A stretch of DNA of 64,000 nucleotides from Thermomucor indicae-seudaticae (lineage: Eukaryota; Mucoromycota; Mucoromycetes; Mucorales; Lichtheimiaceae): positions 1 to 64,000 of the forward strand of contig JSYX01000124.1 of NCBI GenBank assembly GCA_000787465.1, read 5' to 3'. Positions within the stretch are counted from its first letter, which is position 1. Every line of letters begins with the position of its first letter. The notes under the pieces were generated by a model, which ran no database searches, was not told where the DNA came from, and saw only the letters and a list, made by a program, of their open reading frames with translations. The translations under genes and the position numbers were made by a program. Below, in pieces: positions 31,778-43,059 of this stretch.

Positions 31778-34121
31778 CTAATAACCTAGATAGCTGTATT
31801 CTCCTAGGTATTCGGGTGTGACATAGTCATTGTCAGCATAATATGGCAATGCATTCGCTGTTCGGATTGCTTCAAATGGATGGTCAGGCGTGTGATAGTC
31901 TATCCCAAATGTGAGTGAGAGAATTCCTTTTGAGCCATGTCGTATAGAATCCATACCGTTGGCAAATGTGCCGACAGCCATACATTTGCTGCAGAGGTCG
32001 ATCTCTTCGCTAACATCACATACCGTACATTTGTATCGAACACCAATAATAGGTTCCACACCACAAGCATCGCACTGACAGAAAAGACTTATTAGTTCAT
32101 GATGTAAAGACCTCCACGGTTCTTCTTCAATACTTACTGCATAGCCTTCATGAATCACACTCTCGCTGGGGACATCCGCTTCTTGGGCCTACCGTATGTG
32201 ATTTAGTGATAACCAACCACATCGCCAGCTCTCTCTCTCGTGTGCTTACCGCTGAAGATCCAGCCGCCGGCTTGGTTACCTGGAGCATCAGTTCTTTGAC
32301 GTTATCGTCGTCGTCATCATCCGACATGAGCGCAGACGGTGGACCTTGCGTCGTCAGATAATGAGCGCCGGATATTCTAAAAGAAGCATCAGCCTCTGAT
32401 GCATAACAGAACCTCAATGCTTTTCTTACCTTGTATTTGTAATGCCTCCCGAGACCATGGCATTATAGCCCATTCCCGATGTTCGTACAGCAGATCGGCC
32501 TCCTCCACGCATACCAGCTGCGCCTCTGGACCTAGCTTTGCTTACTTTACCCCGTTTCGTTGATCCGCCACCTCGAGACGATTTTGACATTGATGAAGGC
32601 TGTCATAACAGACATTATCAAAAGAGCTCTATATTCCCACACTTTATATACATACCGGTATCGAAACTCGTCCAGGTACAGGAAGTCCGAGCTTAGCCAG
32701 CTTGATAAAGTATTTCTGGACACGACTAGCAACCTGTCTCGCGGATCGGGTTCCCAGTGCTTTGGAAATCTTGAGGAATCTTTGAGACTGTACCGGCTCA
32801 TCAGGGTATACTTCCAGTAACTCTTCCAAACGTCGCTATGACCCATCATCCGTCAGTAGCTGGGTGCACGCTCCAAAATGTAACGGTTACCTGTTCTTCA
32901 TCCGTCCATGGTTGGTTATATGTCGCTGACCTAGTAGCATCACTCTATTGTATAACAGAGTAAGCATCCAACCTAGCAGCAACCATGTCATGCAAAAACT
33001 ACTCACATCAGCTCCTGTGTCGTATCCAGGCCCGTCATCCGTCATGTCAGGTTCAGCTGGTCTTGTGCGAGACCTCGTCCTACAATCAAACATATATCAT
33101 GAGCCTGACTGAAAAGTATTGCATAGACAGATCAATACCATTCGGGGGTAGGCAACCGGGAGCCATCTTCTGAATGGATACTGCCTCCTCCTGACTGAGC
33201 AACAGATGTCCTCCGATTGCCCTTTCCTTTTCCCAGACCATGCTCCGCTGCCACTGAACTACTTCTTCCTTCATCGTCCGATTCCTTGTCTGACGCATCG
33301 GATACAGCGCCTGACGGTATCTGCTCAAGCACTTTGGTAGCCTTTTCCAGTTCGCGTTGCATCGTCTTGACTGTATCCGAAGGCGGGATCACCTCGCTCT
33401 GAGTAGGATACGGTCCTTCCAAAATGCTCTATCCATGATTAAGCGCTTGTTTCCGTCTTTCCCAATCATATTGCATTTACCCGAAATGCAGAAGGTTGCG
33501 TTCGACTCCGTGCCAATGACGCTAAGTGGATCAGTTCAGTATTCGTATAACATATTGGTTTGATTAGATATACCTGTTTGTTCTGCTATACGACTCTCGG
33601 GTAAGAATCGGTACTTTGTCCAATCAATATCAGGCACCTTGACAATCTTTTGTAAGCGAGGCATCCGCCGTCCAGCTTTCTAAACCCAACCCGTCAGAAG
33701 AACGAAAACTTTTTCACCATTTCACAGCTGTTTAAATACCTTGGATTTCAATTCGGATAGAAATTCATATGGCCTTTCAAGCGCGTCCTTTTTCAACTCT
33801 TGTAATAGTTCCACGTCCTTGTTCGCTTGGGCCAGCTGTCGACGTAGAATATTGAGTACATTGATGGTCGCTTGATAGCTACATTTTTTTCGTCAGTTTC
33901 CTTTCTTTCCTCTTCATTGACGGAATGCTCGCTCACTCTTTGTTGTTCTCGAGAGCATGACTGTTTGACTTGGCGTCCATTTGCTGCTGCTGTTTCGCCG
34001 GATCATTAACGACGGTCTTTGAGCTATTTGAATCGGTAGCGTTATTCGTTTTTTCCGCATGATCCTTATGGGATGGATCAGTTGTAACAGATATTGCGCT
34101 TTGTTCGGCGGTACTCTGCAT
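31778..34121 (-). CDS. ZZZ3-like protein: Myb/SANT plus ZZ zinc finger (ATAC-type subunit)
   Basis: Twelve exons from 34121-33937 to 32074-31778, 570 aa. N-terminus Ser/Asn/Gln-rich with a coiled coil ([21 protein letters not shown]). A Myb/SANT domain ([18 protein letters not shown] ... [20 protein letters not shown], followed by LPVPGR) closely resembles human ZZZ3. After a Gly/Arg-rich segment and an acidic stretch (DDDDDD), a ZZ finger follows (CDACG ... YKCTVCD ... LCSKC). The C-terminal [15 protein letters not shown] parallels the Tyr-rich end of ZZZ3. Human ZZZ3 reads acetylated histone H3 and belongs to the GCN5-containing ATAC complex; here a nuclear chromatin role is inferred. Other SANT-ZZ proteins (Ada2) have the reverse domain order, which excludes them. 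Confidence 0.9.
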
Positions 34122-34989
34122 ATTTAAGCGGGCGCATGAGTATGTGTAAATGTAAATGGCAGGTGGGTTAGGTGGGAGGGAGGGGAGGAATCGCTCTTTC
34201 GATCAATTGAGGAAAAGTGTGCGTCGCATGGAAATTTGAAACATGGACTTCCATCTTTGGGCGCCGCGTCAAAAAAAAAGAAAAAAAGGTAAGTCAAGGT
34301 TACAGGTTAAAGACAAACATTAGGATGGCTCATTTGACAGCTGCATACCTGATAAACGCTGATTCGTTCGAAATATACAGATGATTAAAGAGTAGAGTTG
34401 GATACAAGTCGTAAGGATCCTTGTTATAAGAACAGTCGTAGGACTCTCAAAACACAACGATATTTTCCATTACCGGACGTCAGACACTCACCCGTTATCA
34501 GGATTGATCTGGAAAATAAAGCAAAAAACATCAGTCGACGCCCCGTTCAAAACCTGATGGCGCTATCCTATTAGCTACTTTCAGTCAGTACTTGTCCTAA
34601 TGTGGAGTCAGTCTTTTACAAGGACTAGATAGAGCCTGTTCGGGTATTCTCTTCCGATTACAGGGCCGACGACATTTGAATCGTTCGAGTTACACTGCAC
34701 ACGATACATTTCTTTTACTGATGAGCGCCCATGTACGTACGATACGGATATCTGCCTGTGCTTGTATACATGGAAGCAGCTGTCAGTTCCATGCATTGTA
34801 GGTCAATGAAACCGAAAACGAGGCAAAGAAAGGGGTATGCGCGTGATGATCACACGAGGACAGGTGGGTATTTTGCAGCCAATACTAGAAGCAGTCCTGT
34901 TCTTACTTTAATGCAACGTATAACAATATTAATCGGTAGCCGGGAGATAACAAAACGAAGGGAATTTGGAAAAGATACAGTTATCAGGT
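34122..34989. other. Intergenic; no gene recognised
   Basis: Promoter region of the ZZZ3-like gene (A-rich stretch near 34,270-34,290) and 3' flank of the Kre9-like gene. No supported coding region. Confidence 0.5.
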
Positions 34990-35652
34990 TTAAAAGAGCT
35001 GACCAGCGACAACCAAAGCAACACCAAGGACAGCCAATGCTTGACCACCACCAAGCGATGTAGCACCAGACGTCGACCCATTTGCTGATGGGGCGGAAGA
35101 ACTGCTACTGGATGAACCAGACGCAGCTGGAGTCGCGCCATTCGTATGACCGGACGATGCAGCCGCAGCAGAAGACGCGCTACTGTTGGAAGAAGCACCA
35201 CCTTCAATCGACGCAAAATTGCCACCCGAGCAACCTTCTAATGAGAATGGACCGGCAAATGCAAGCTGAGGTGAGGTACCAAGTTCAAAGGCATCTATCG
35301 AATGCGTTTAGAAAGTCTTCTTAACATATCACCATGACATCTATGACTTACAGTCATTGCCATTCTGACAGTCAGTGCCCATATCAAACTCATAACGACC
35401 AGCCGAGGCATCCACGTTCTTGGCAATGACCGCGATAGGCTGCAACGCGGTTTGTTGACCACGAGCAAGCACAATCTGCGAGATTTCCGGCACTTGAGGA
35501 TTCACCCAGGAAATAATCACCTTTTGCCCAGCCTTGTACACCGTCCCAGAAAGAGGCGATGTGACGCTCACAATTGGTGCGTCCTGGGCGCAGACCACCG
35601 TCAAAAGAGCGGCAAGAAGAGCAGCAGCAGTAGTAGTAGCAAAGAACTTCAT
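34990..35652 (-). CDS. Kre9/Knh1-like GPI-anchored Ser-rich cell-surface protein
   Basis: Two exons (35652-35352, 35294-34990), 201 aa. Residues 1-22 are a signal peptide ending in CAQ. The single Ig-like domain (PIVSVTSPLSGTVYKAGQK, VIISWVNP, IVLARG, GRYEFDMG) matches the N-terminal domain of the Kre9/Knh1 family linked to beta-1,6-glucan assembly and to many fungal Ser-Thr-rich GPI proteins. A Ser/Ala/Gly-rich region follows, then a C-terminal hydrophobic segment (ALAVLGVALVVAG) that fits a GPI-anchor signal. TATAAATA on this strand at 35711-35704 lies about 52 bp before the ATG. Role in wall assembly is inferred from family. Confidence 0.87.
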
Positions 35653-37085
35653 GAGTGAAAAAAAAAGAACAGTTGGGTTTACTCTAGCGAAGAAAAAGAC
35701 GTATATTTATACGTCTGCGCAAGACGCCCAAAGGAGAGAGAGAGAGATAGGAGAGACGTAGATGCACAGAAGTTAGAGATACAGGAGGGTCACAGCATGA
35801 TAGATCGATCTCCTTGCCTTGTCTCTTCTTGCTGATATAGCACTCCTCGTCATCATCTGTCATTTTCATAGTCCCTTTTCTGTCCTCTTCTGTTGATAGA
35901 TCGCATTTCCAAGTAGCCTAGGACACGATAAATCGAAAATTTTCTCCATTGTAACTGCTTTTCCGATAAATCACGAATGTAGTCTGGCGAAAAAAGGGAT
36001 GCATACCGTGCGGCGCAGAAGCTACAGTGCTAGAGCTTTTGGTGTGTCGCCAACTTCTCCAAGGAGCTGCCAGATGGCTAAACTCTCTCCCTCCATCCTG
36101 CTACTTGCATTGATATACGCAGCAGTTGCCTTGCGCGTTGGCGGTACTCCACCCCTTTTTCACGGTCACGCGAGAGCAAAAAACAAGACTATTCGTTATA
36201 CCCGATTTTGCTTATCTCAACACCGAGATACGTGATGCTGATCTATTAGAACCTGTTTTCCATTTCCAACTGTGATTGCATGTAAAAGTCACCTTATATG
36301 CACAGCCCAGCACGGATGGTAGGCATGCAGGTCCTTACAAGATAAAGTTAGCCAGAAACCTTATAGCAGATTGGCCGCTTTTCTGGTCGGCGATGACTTT
36401 GACTCGCCTGGGACGGCTAGTGCTTGGATTGATGCGCGGGGGGCGGTTCAAAACAGCCCAAAAATAAACAACGTTTCCATGTGCGTCTGTCTCTCAAAGG
36501 TGTCCCTGAACCCTGCACAGTTATCCCAGGAGGTACCAGCCCCTCTGGCTGGACAACACCGTACAGTAACGGCCATCGGAATTGCTTCTTTTTCCAGTTG
36601 CTAAACAGCTAAACAAGTGGCAAATCCGGTGATCCATATGGGACTCCACTGCAGACCAGAAAGTCCGACTTCGATCTGTTTCCCCACTTGAAAGAGGAGA
36701 GAGGGGGACAGCTTAAAAGCCGTCGTCACGAGGGATTTTGCGGGGTAAAATGCTGTGCCAGTCGACGGACGGAGTTGGGCAGTACGATGAGCCGGTCTTC
36801 GTAAAGCATGTGACGGATCTAGATGAATCAGATGCATATACGTTTAAGCGGGGCCCCATCTTTTCGTCTTTAGATCTTAGCAACCACCGCCCAAAAAGTC
36901 AAGATCAGGGAAAAGGGTCCATGGCAAACACAAATTCCTAATCGTTTTGCCGACCGCATTGTTTCTGATGTTTCCCACGACTTGGAGAGAGGAAGACCAA
37001 TGTGAACCACGGTTGGTCGGGTATAAAAATAATTTGCCCGGCCTTTTTTCCCCACATTCTCTTTTTCTTTTTTCTTTTTCTTCCA
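35653..37085. other. Intergenic; carnitine acetyltransferase promoter, possible small secreted ORF
   Basis: TATAAAAA at 37022-37029 lies about 60 bp before the next gene and is followed by a CT-rich leader. An ATG at 36074 opens a frame to 36235 whose first 20 residues (KLSPSILLLALIYAAVALRV) look like a signal peptide; a GT donor follows, but no coherent exon chain could be built through the later open pieces (36371-36600). Possibly a small secreted protein gene with unresolved introns. Confidence 0.35.
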
Positions 37086-39625
37086 ATGCTCCAGACAGCC
37101 GTGACAACCGAAGCAACGGGCGGATTGACGTTTAAATACCAGGACAAGCTCTCCAAGCTTCCGATTCCTGAATTGAAGGACACCATTGATCGTTATCTTG
37201 CATCTCTAAAGCCTCTTCAGGTAAAAGTCTGTCTATTCGTTCGTTTTCTCTAGTAAATACTCACGCCCTCTCTTCGTTAGACCGAACAAGAACATGAAAA
37301 GACCAAAGCAGCAGCAGAAAACTTTCTAAAGAATGAAGGACCACGGCTGCACCAAGAACTCCATGAATATGCAAAAGACAAAATGTCCTACATTGAAGAG
37401 TTTTGGTAAGAGAAGGATCAATCCAATGAGTTAGTTAGCGAAATTAACATCGATTGAAATCATAGGTATGATGCCTATTTACAAACCACGGATCCAGTCG
37501 TCTTGAACCTGAACCCATTCTTTGTCTTGGAAGACGACCCGACCCCGCAGCGCAACGACCAAGTCGTCCGTGCCGCATCCCTCATTTACTCTACCTTGAC
37601 TTTCATCGAAGCCCTGCGAACAAAGACCCTCGAACCGGATGTCTTTCGAGGTACTCCCCTCTGCATGTCCCAGTTCACCCGTCTCTTTGCCACCGCCCGC
37701 AAGCCCACCGAGAACGGCTGCTACATTGACACCACGGAGGACTCGCGCCACATTGTCGTCATGGCCCATTCCCAGTTCTACCATTTCGAGGTCTTTGACG
37801 AGGACGGCAACCTGGCCCTCACTGAAAAGGAAATCGCTTCCAACCTGCGCGCCATCGTGCGCGATGCCTCCCAGATACCCGTCACCGAGATCGCAAAGAA
37901 CGCCATTGGCGTCTTGACCACCGAGAACCGCCGCAACTGGGCCAATCTCCGCAAAGAGCTCAAGCGTGATCCCGTGAACAGCGACGCACTGCGTGTCGTC
38001 GACAGCGCCCTCTTTATCGTCTGTCTGGATCACGTCGCTCCCACCAGCATCGAGGACTTGAGCACCAACATGCTTTGTGGCACCTACAAGTTGGATCATG
38101 GTCTGCAGGTCGGAACATGCACCAACCGCTGGTACGACAAGCTGCAGGTAAGGCATTCTTTCTTTATGGACGCAGCACACACTCTAACTAACTGATGAAC
38201 ATGATTCCAGATTATTGTCTGCAAGAACGGAAGTGCTGGCATCAACTTTGAACATACAGGTAACAAGATAAAGGAGCCCCCCTCCTTTCTCCTTACGATT
38301 GGCGATGATGATAATAACACGTGTTGTTGCAGGTGTCGATGGTCATACGGTCCTGCGCTACGTCTCTGATATCTACACAGACACCATTTTACGATTCGCA
38401 AAGACAATCAACAGCCAGACCAAGTCCATCTTCCATTCTCACTCAAAGCAAGCTGATCAAGGCGGCGCTGCTGGTGGTCGTCGGGACAGTGCCACTTCGA
38501 CTTCGTCACACACCTTTGACAGCAACCCTCGTCGTCTGGAATGGAACATGACGGAAAAGATCACCTTGGGCGTCAAGTTTGCCGAAACTCGTCTGAGCGA
38601 CTTGATCTTGCAGAATGAAGTCAAGGTCCTCGAGTTCACAAAGTACGGCAAATACTTTATTACCGACATGAAGATGAGTCCCGATGCCTTTGTTCAGGTC
38701 AGTCAGCCATAAGGCAACATGTTTCAAACTATCTAGCGATATTGACCTCTCCACCACAGATGGCTTTCCAGGCTGCTTACTATGGCCTGTACGGTAAATG
38801 CGAGTGCACCTATGAACCAGGTGAGTTAGCAAACAAATGGCCATACAATCCGCTCTCTCTAACCTAGTCGGTCAAACAGCCATGACCAAGACCTTCTTGC
38901 ACGGTCGTACCGAAGCCATCCGAAGTGTCACGGACGCATCCGTTCAGTTTGTCCAGACATTCTATTCCTCCACCGCCTCCCCCTCTGAGAAACTCGAAGC
39001 GCTCCGGAACGCGTTGAAGAGGCACACAGCGCTAACACGTGACTGTGCCAGGGGTTTGGGCCACGACCGCCACCTGTATGCGATGGAATGCTTGTGGGAC
39101 CGGTTGCACAAGGACGAAAAGAAGCCCTTGATCTTTACTGATAGCGGCTGGAAGACGCTCAATCACACCGTCATCAGTACTTCCAACTGTGGCAACCCGG
39201 CCTTGCGCTTGTTTGGCTTTGGTCCTGTAGTCTCGGATGGCTTTGGTATCGGTTACATTATCAAAGAAGACGGAATTGCTGTAAGTATACCTTACCTTCC
39301 CAGCGTGGAAAAGGGACAAGAAACTCATGTTATGATATAGTTTGCTGCTTCTTCCAAACATCGACAAACCGAACGATTCTTGGCCACACTCGAGAGATAC
39401 CTCTTGGAAGTTCAAGCGATGCTTTTGAAAGAAAAGTATCCTGGCGGATTATCACAGCGCCAACGGTTACTGGCCATGGAGGAAGCCCACGAGTTGTCGA
39501 ACGGTTACAGTTACTTTGACAATGGTCAGGATGATCGTTTCTCGGACACTTCTTCTCAAGGCAGCCATTCTACCAGTAATTACCGCAAGATCGGCAAACG
39601 CTTGATGCTACGTGAATCCGACTAG
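37086..39625 (+). CDS. Carnitine O-acetyltransferase (YAT1/CAT family)
   Basis: Transfers acetyl groups between CoA and carnitine to move acetyl units between compartments. Eight exons (37086-37220, 37281-37405, 37466-38147, 38211-38259, 38333-38697, 38760-38820, 38880-39280, 39341-39625), 700 aa. Family segments: LPIPELKDTIDRYLASLKPL, NLNPFFVLEDDPTP, catalytic His in INFEHTGVDGHTVLRYV, substrate-binding FLHGRTEAIRSVT, and the STSNCGNPALRLFGFGPVVS motif. No N-terminal presequence and no C-terminal peroxisomal SKL-type tail, so a cytosolic or outer-mitochondrial Yat1/Yat2-like form is more likely than Cat2. A Gln/Gly/Ser-rich insert follows FHSHSKQA. TATA box about 60 bp upstream. Needed for growth on acetate or fatty acids in other fungi. 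Confidence 0.95.
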
Positions 39626-39746
39626 TTCTCTTCTTCCCCCTCATGATAGAAGCCTTTTTCCATGTAATGTATATGTTTGTATTCCAACCGCTCCCCAAAC
39701 GTGTAGATATAAATAAAGATGATAACAAGTGGGTACTCTTTTTCTA

Positions 39747-42413
39747 TTACATGATGCGGCAAGTTTTGGATGGTTTCTTGCTGTTGTTGGCTAACTGGGT
39801 CGTAGGCCGATTCAGTTTCTCGGCTGCGGGTCGATAGCCTTTCGACGCGGCTTTGCCAAAACACTCCAACGCTTTTGGATAATCCGGAGATGTTCCAAGT
39901 CCCCGTTCATAGTATGTTCTATATCTCCCTTAGTGATGAAAGAATCATCTCTACGCTGCTGTTATACGTACCCAAGCATATATTCCGCAGCAGCACCAAC
40001 ACAACCGCCGCGCTCAGCAGCTCGCTGGCACCATCGAAAGGCCAACTCAGGCTTTGATTCAAGATACCCTTGGATGCCGTCTGCAAAAGCCTTGGACAAC
40101 GCCAGCATGGCTTCCGGGTGGCCTTCTTCTGCAGCCTTGGCGAAGCATTGATAACCCTGCCATGGATCGGATGTCGCACCTAGCAGACCTTCCATATGTA
40201 CTTGGCCCATGCGATAAATCGCGTCCGTCATCCCAAACTGGACTGCCTTCTTCAGAAACCGAAGCGCCAGCGTCTCGTTTCTTTCTACCAGAGGCACACT
40301 AGCAGAGCCAGTCAGAACAAGTTTGTTTTTTCAAGATCGCCTTTACACATGCACCTGCTCAAAAGGGACGTTTTATAATGAGAATACACGCAGCTCAACA
40401 GGTACGCAGGTTCAGCACTCTCCGGACCTGGACGCTCCGCCGCCTTTTCCAGTTCCCGTAGCCCCTGCTGCACCGTCTCCTGTTGCTGCAATAACAACTT
40501 GGCCATCCTCTATCCATGATACTAAGTTCCTTCTCTTCACGTCACGTAGTAACCAAACAAAACATACATAGTTTGCCTGCGGATGTCTATGCGCCGCCGC
40601 CATCTTGAACCACGCTATCGCCTTGCTCCGCTGTCGTTTCTCGGCCGCATAATACTCTGCCAACGCAAAATGCGCCTCTACCCAACCAGCCTTGGATGCT
40701 CGCTCAAGACACCGCAGCCCCCTTCGTTTCTTGCCTTGCTCCAGATACCGTCGCCCACAAAGAAACAGGGCTTCCGGTTGCTTTTTTGCACCAAGCCTGT
40801 CGATCCAGTACCAAGCTTCGTTCGAGAGTCGCTCTTGCATGTCAGCATCGTGCATGCTCGCGACGTCCAAAAGGTACTTCGCGTACGCGAGCTGAACGTC
40901 CGGCTGGCGCACCAAATCCGCCATCCGTCGGTACACCTTGAGTGCATCCTTGTCGTGCGTCAACGTGTACGACACAATAATACATGTAAATCGCGGTCTC
41001 TCTAGAGGCGTTGGTGAGACGTTCATCGTAGAAGTAGATGAAGGTGACGGCAGTTGCTTTTCTTGTTCTTCCTGGTCTTGTTCTGTTGCTTTGACAACGA
41101 CAGGCTCCGGTTCTCGGTTGACAAGGGATGTCGCAGACGCCCAAGGTGAAGGAATCTTTGACGGCAAAGCTTTCATACTCGGCTGCTGCATTAATGAGGG
41201 CGGCACAAGTTTGGTTTCTGTCACTGTAGTTGGAAGTTCATTCGGTTTGTTCATATCATTACTCAATGACGAAGATTGATAGGCGGAATCAGCAGAAATC
41301 GGGGTATTGGGCGAGTGGTACTCTGCAGAGCTGAGAGAATGATACTCAGCAGAGTTGGGAGAATGGTACTCGATGCTCTGTGCATTGAGTGCTGTCGTCG
41401 AGATACGCATAGGCTCTTTGCCAAGGCTTGGATCGAACGGCTTTTGAAGGTTCCCTGCGTTATGGTTGGTTGCCTCGACCTTGTTGCTTTCGTGTCGCTG
41501 GTGAATGGAAGGTGCTATTCTGTAGTCAGCTGTGACAAAGCTTGTTTGGCTGACGTTACGCATCCTTAGGCCATCCATGGATAATGACCTCTGACCAAGC
41601 ATAGTTGATGTCGGTTGCTCCAGATACCCATGGCCTGCTGCTGTACCTTGTTGTATTGGCTGGGTATTCCCCCTTGACACCCGGTCTTGCTCATGCGCGT
41701 GATAGTAGGCTTGTTGATGGTCTGAACTTGAGTTGAGCATAGGCTGATATCCTAATATTGGCTGATAAACGCCTTGACTTGAACGGTGAGCCGCTTTACC
41801 ACTTTCATCAGGCCCAATTACTTTACCAGTGTTTGCATCATAGTGTCCTGGATAGTAGGTTGCTGTAGGTGGTTCACTGGGTATCTGTGGCAGCGGCTTT
41901 GCCTTTCTCTGGCCAATAGCAGGCTGATTACATGACACGTATCCGCTTGCCGTTGGCACAGCAGTTGCAATCATCTTGGGCGATATCTCAGCGGATAAAG
42001 AGAAAGAAAAGATGACTGGATCCCCTCTCATCTGTTGTATACTGAAGAAGAAAACACCAGGACCAAATTTGTCCATTCGAATGTTTTGGTGCCAATTACC
42101 ATTCTAGGCAATCAGCTACGTTACGTGCTGGTGGATGCTTTCTTGACTGACGTGTTCCCTAGTTCTATACAATAATCATTTTACCCATCTGTCAAGCAGA
42201 GCGTGACAAGGGAGTCTAAGGATACTCATGACGAAAGGAAAGCTCAAACAATGGCAAGAGGAATAAAGGTTGCCTTCCGCTTTCAGAAAGCAAACCGCAG
42301 TACATTTTACCATGGCTTCGCACTTGAAGCATAAGTGATGGTCGCTTAGAGCGGTTTCTGGTCTTTCCATTTCCTTCATTTATTCCTTGCCCGTTTGTAG
42401 CAGATCCCGCCAT
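39747..42413 (-). CDS. SKT5: Skt5/Chs4-type chitin synthase regulator with Sel1 repeats
   Basis: Activator and localiser of class IV chitin synthase in characterised fungi. The main exon ends at 40568, then 40509-40388, 40298-39972 and 39918-39747. A disordered Gln/Pro/Ser-rich region precedes Sel1-like repeats (ALFLCGRRYLEQGKKRRGLR, AHFALAEYYAAEKRQRSKA, AIYRMGQVHMEGLLGATSD, AEYMLG then YYERGLGTSPDYPKALECF). It ends in CRIM, a CAAX box like the CVIM of yeast Skt5, so prenylation is likely. The N-terminus is uncertain. An upstream exon (42413-42226) joins in frame to 42041 by GT-AG splicing, giving about 760 aa; otherwise the ATG at 42076 gives 709 aa. The upstream donor reads GTATCCTT, which also matches the U12-type consensus. 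Confidence 0.9.
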
Positions 42414-43059
42414 CGATTACCTATTGATCTCTAGAGTCACCAACGATATGGTCAATGGATATATAATAGGAAGCGTGCACATATCAATGCACTAACGGGC
42501 ATGTTCCCCTGGTTTCAGATTACGAAAGATTGCTTTTTTAGCATTGCTCACCGGGGAAATGACGCTTGGACCATAAGGGGGAACTCGCTGATGCTCTTTC
42601 CAGGAATATCATATGGTGGCAATGACGTTTATGCTGCGCCTTGGTCCGATGATCTCCCTAGATCCCGGGCAGAAAAAAGCCCAACATGATCTCGTTACTA
42701 CTACTACTATTACCAGGGAGATAAGCTTTTTTTCTACGTTTCTTGGCTGCCGAAAATAGATCATCGAAGATCATGAACACAGATGGGATTGGCACGGCCC
42801 TGTCATTTACCTAAACAGGAACAGCTCCGACCTGCACATTTGTGTATACAGGAAAGCTTTCATGTGGTTTGTTGGCACGTTTCGCACTTACAGCACTGTG
42901 ACACCAACCACTATGAAGAAAAAAAAATTTGGACGACCGCCCTGTCTTCTATAAAGTTAGCAATTCAACTTTTGCACCAGTTTTTTTCTTTGCGGTTTTA
43001 TTAACCTCCAACTCACTCTTCCGCCACCTCTTTTTTATATCTTTTTTAATTGATCTGTT
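42414..43059. other. Divergent intergenic region, SKT5 and ankyrin-DIL promoters
   Basis: The region contains the divergent promoters of two genes. A long T-rich stretch (about 42,980-43,050) precedes the ankyrin-DIL ATG. No gene recognised. Confidence 0.55.

Noticed and set aside
37479..38180. Minus-strand open frame of 233 codons
   Set aside because: Antisense shadow of carnitine acetyltransferase exon 3.
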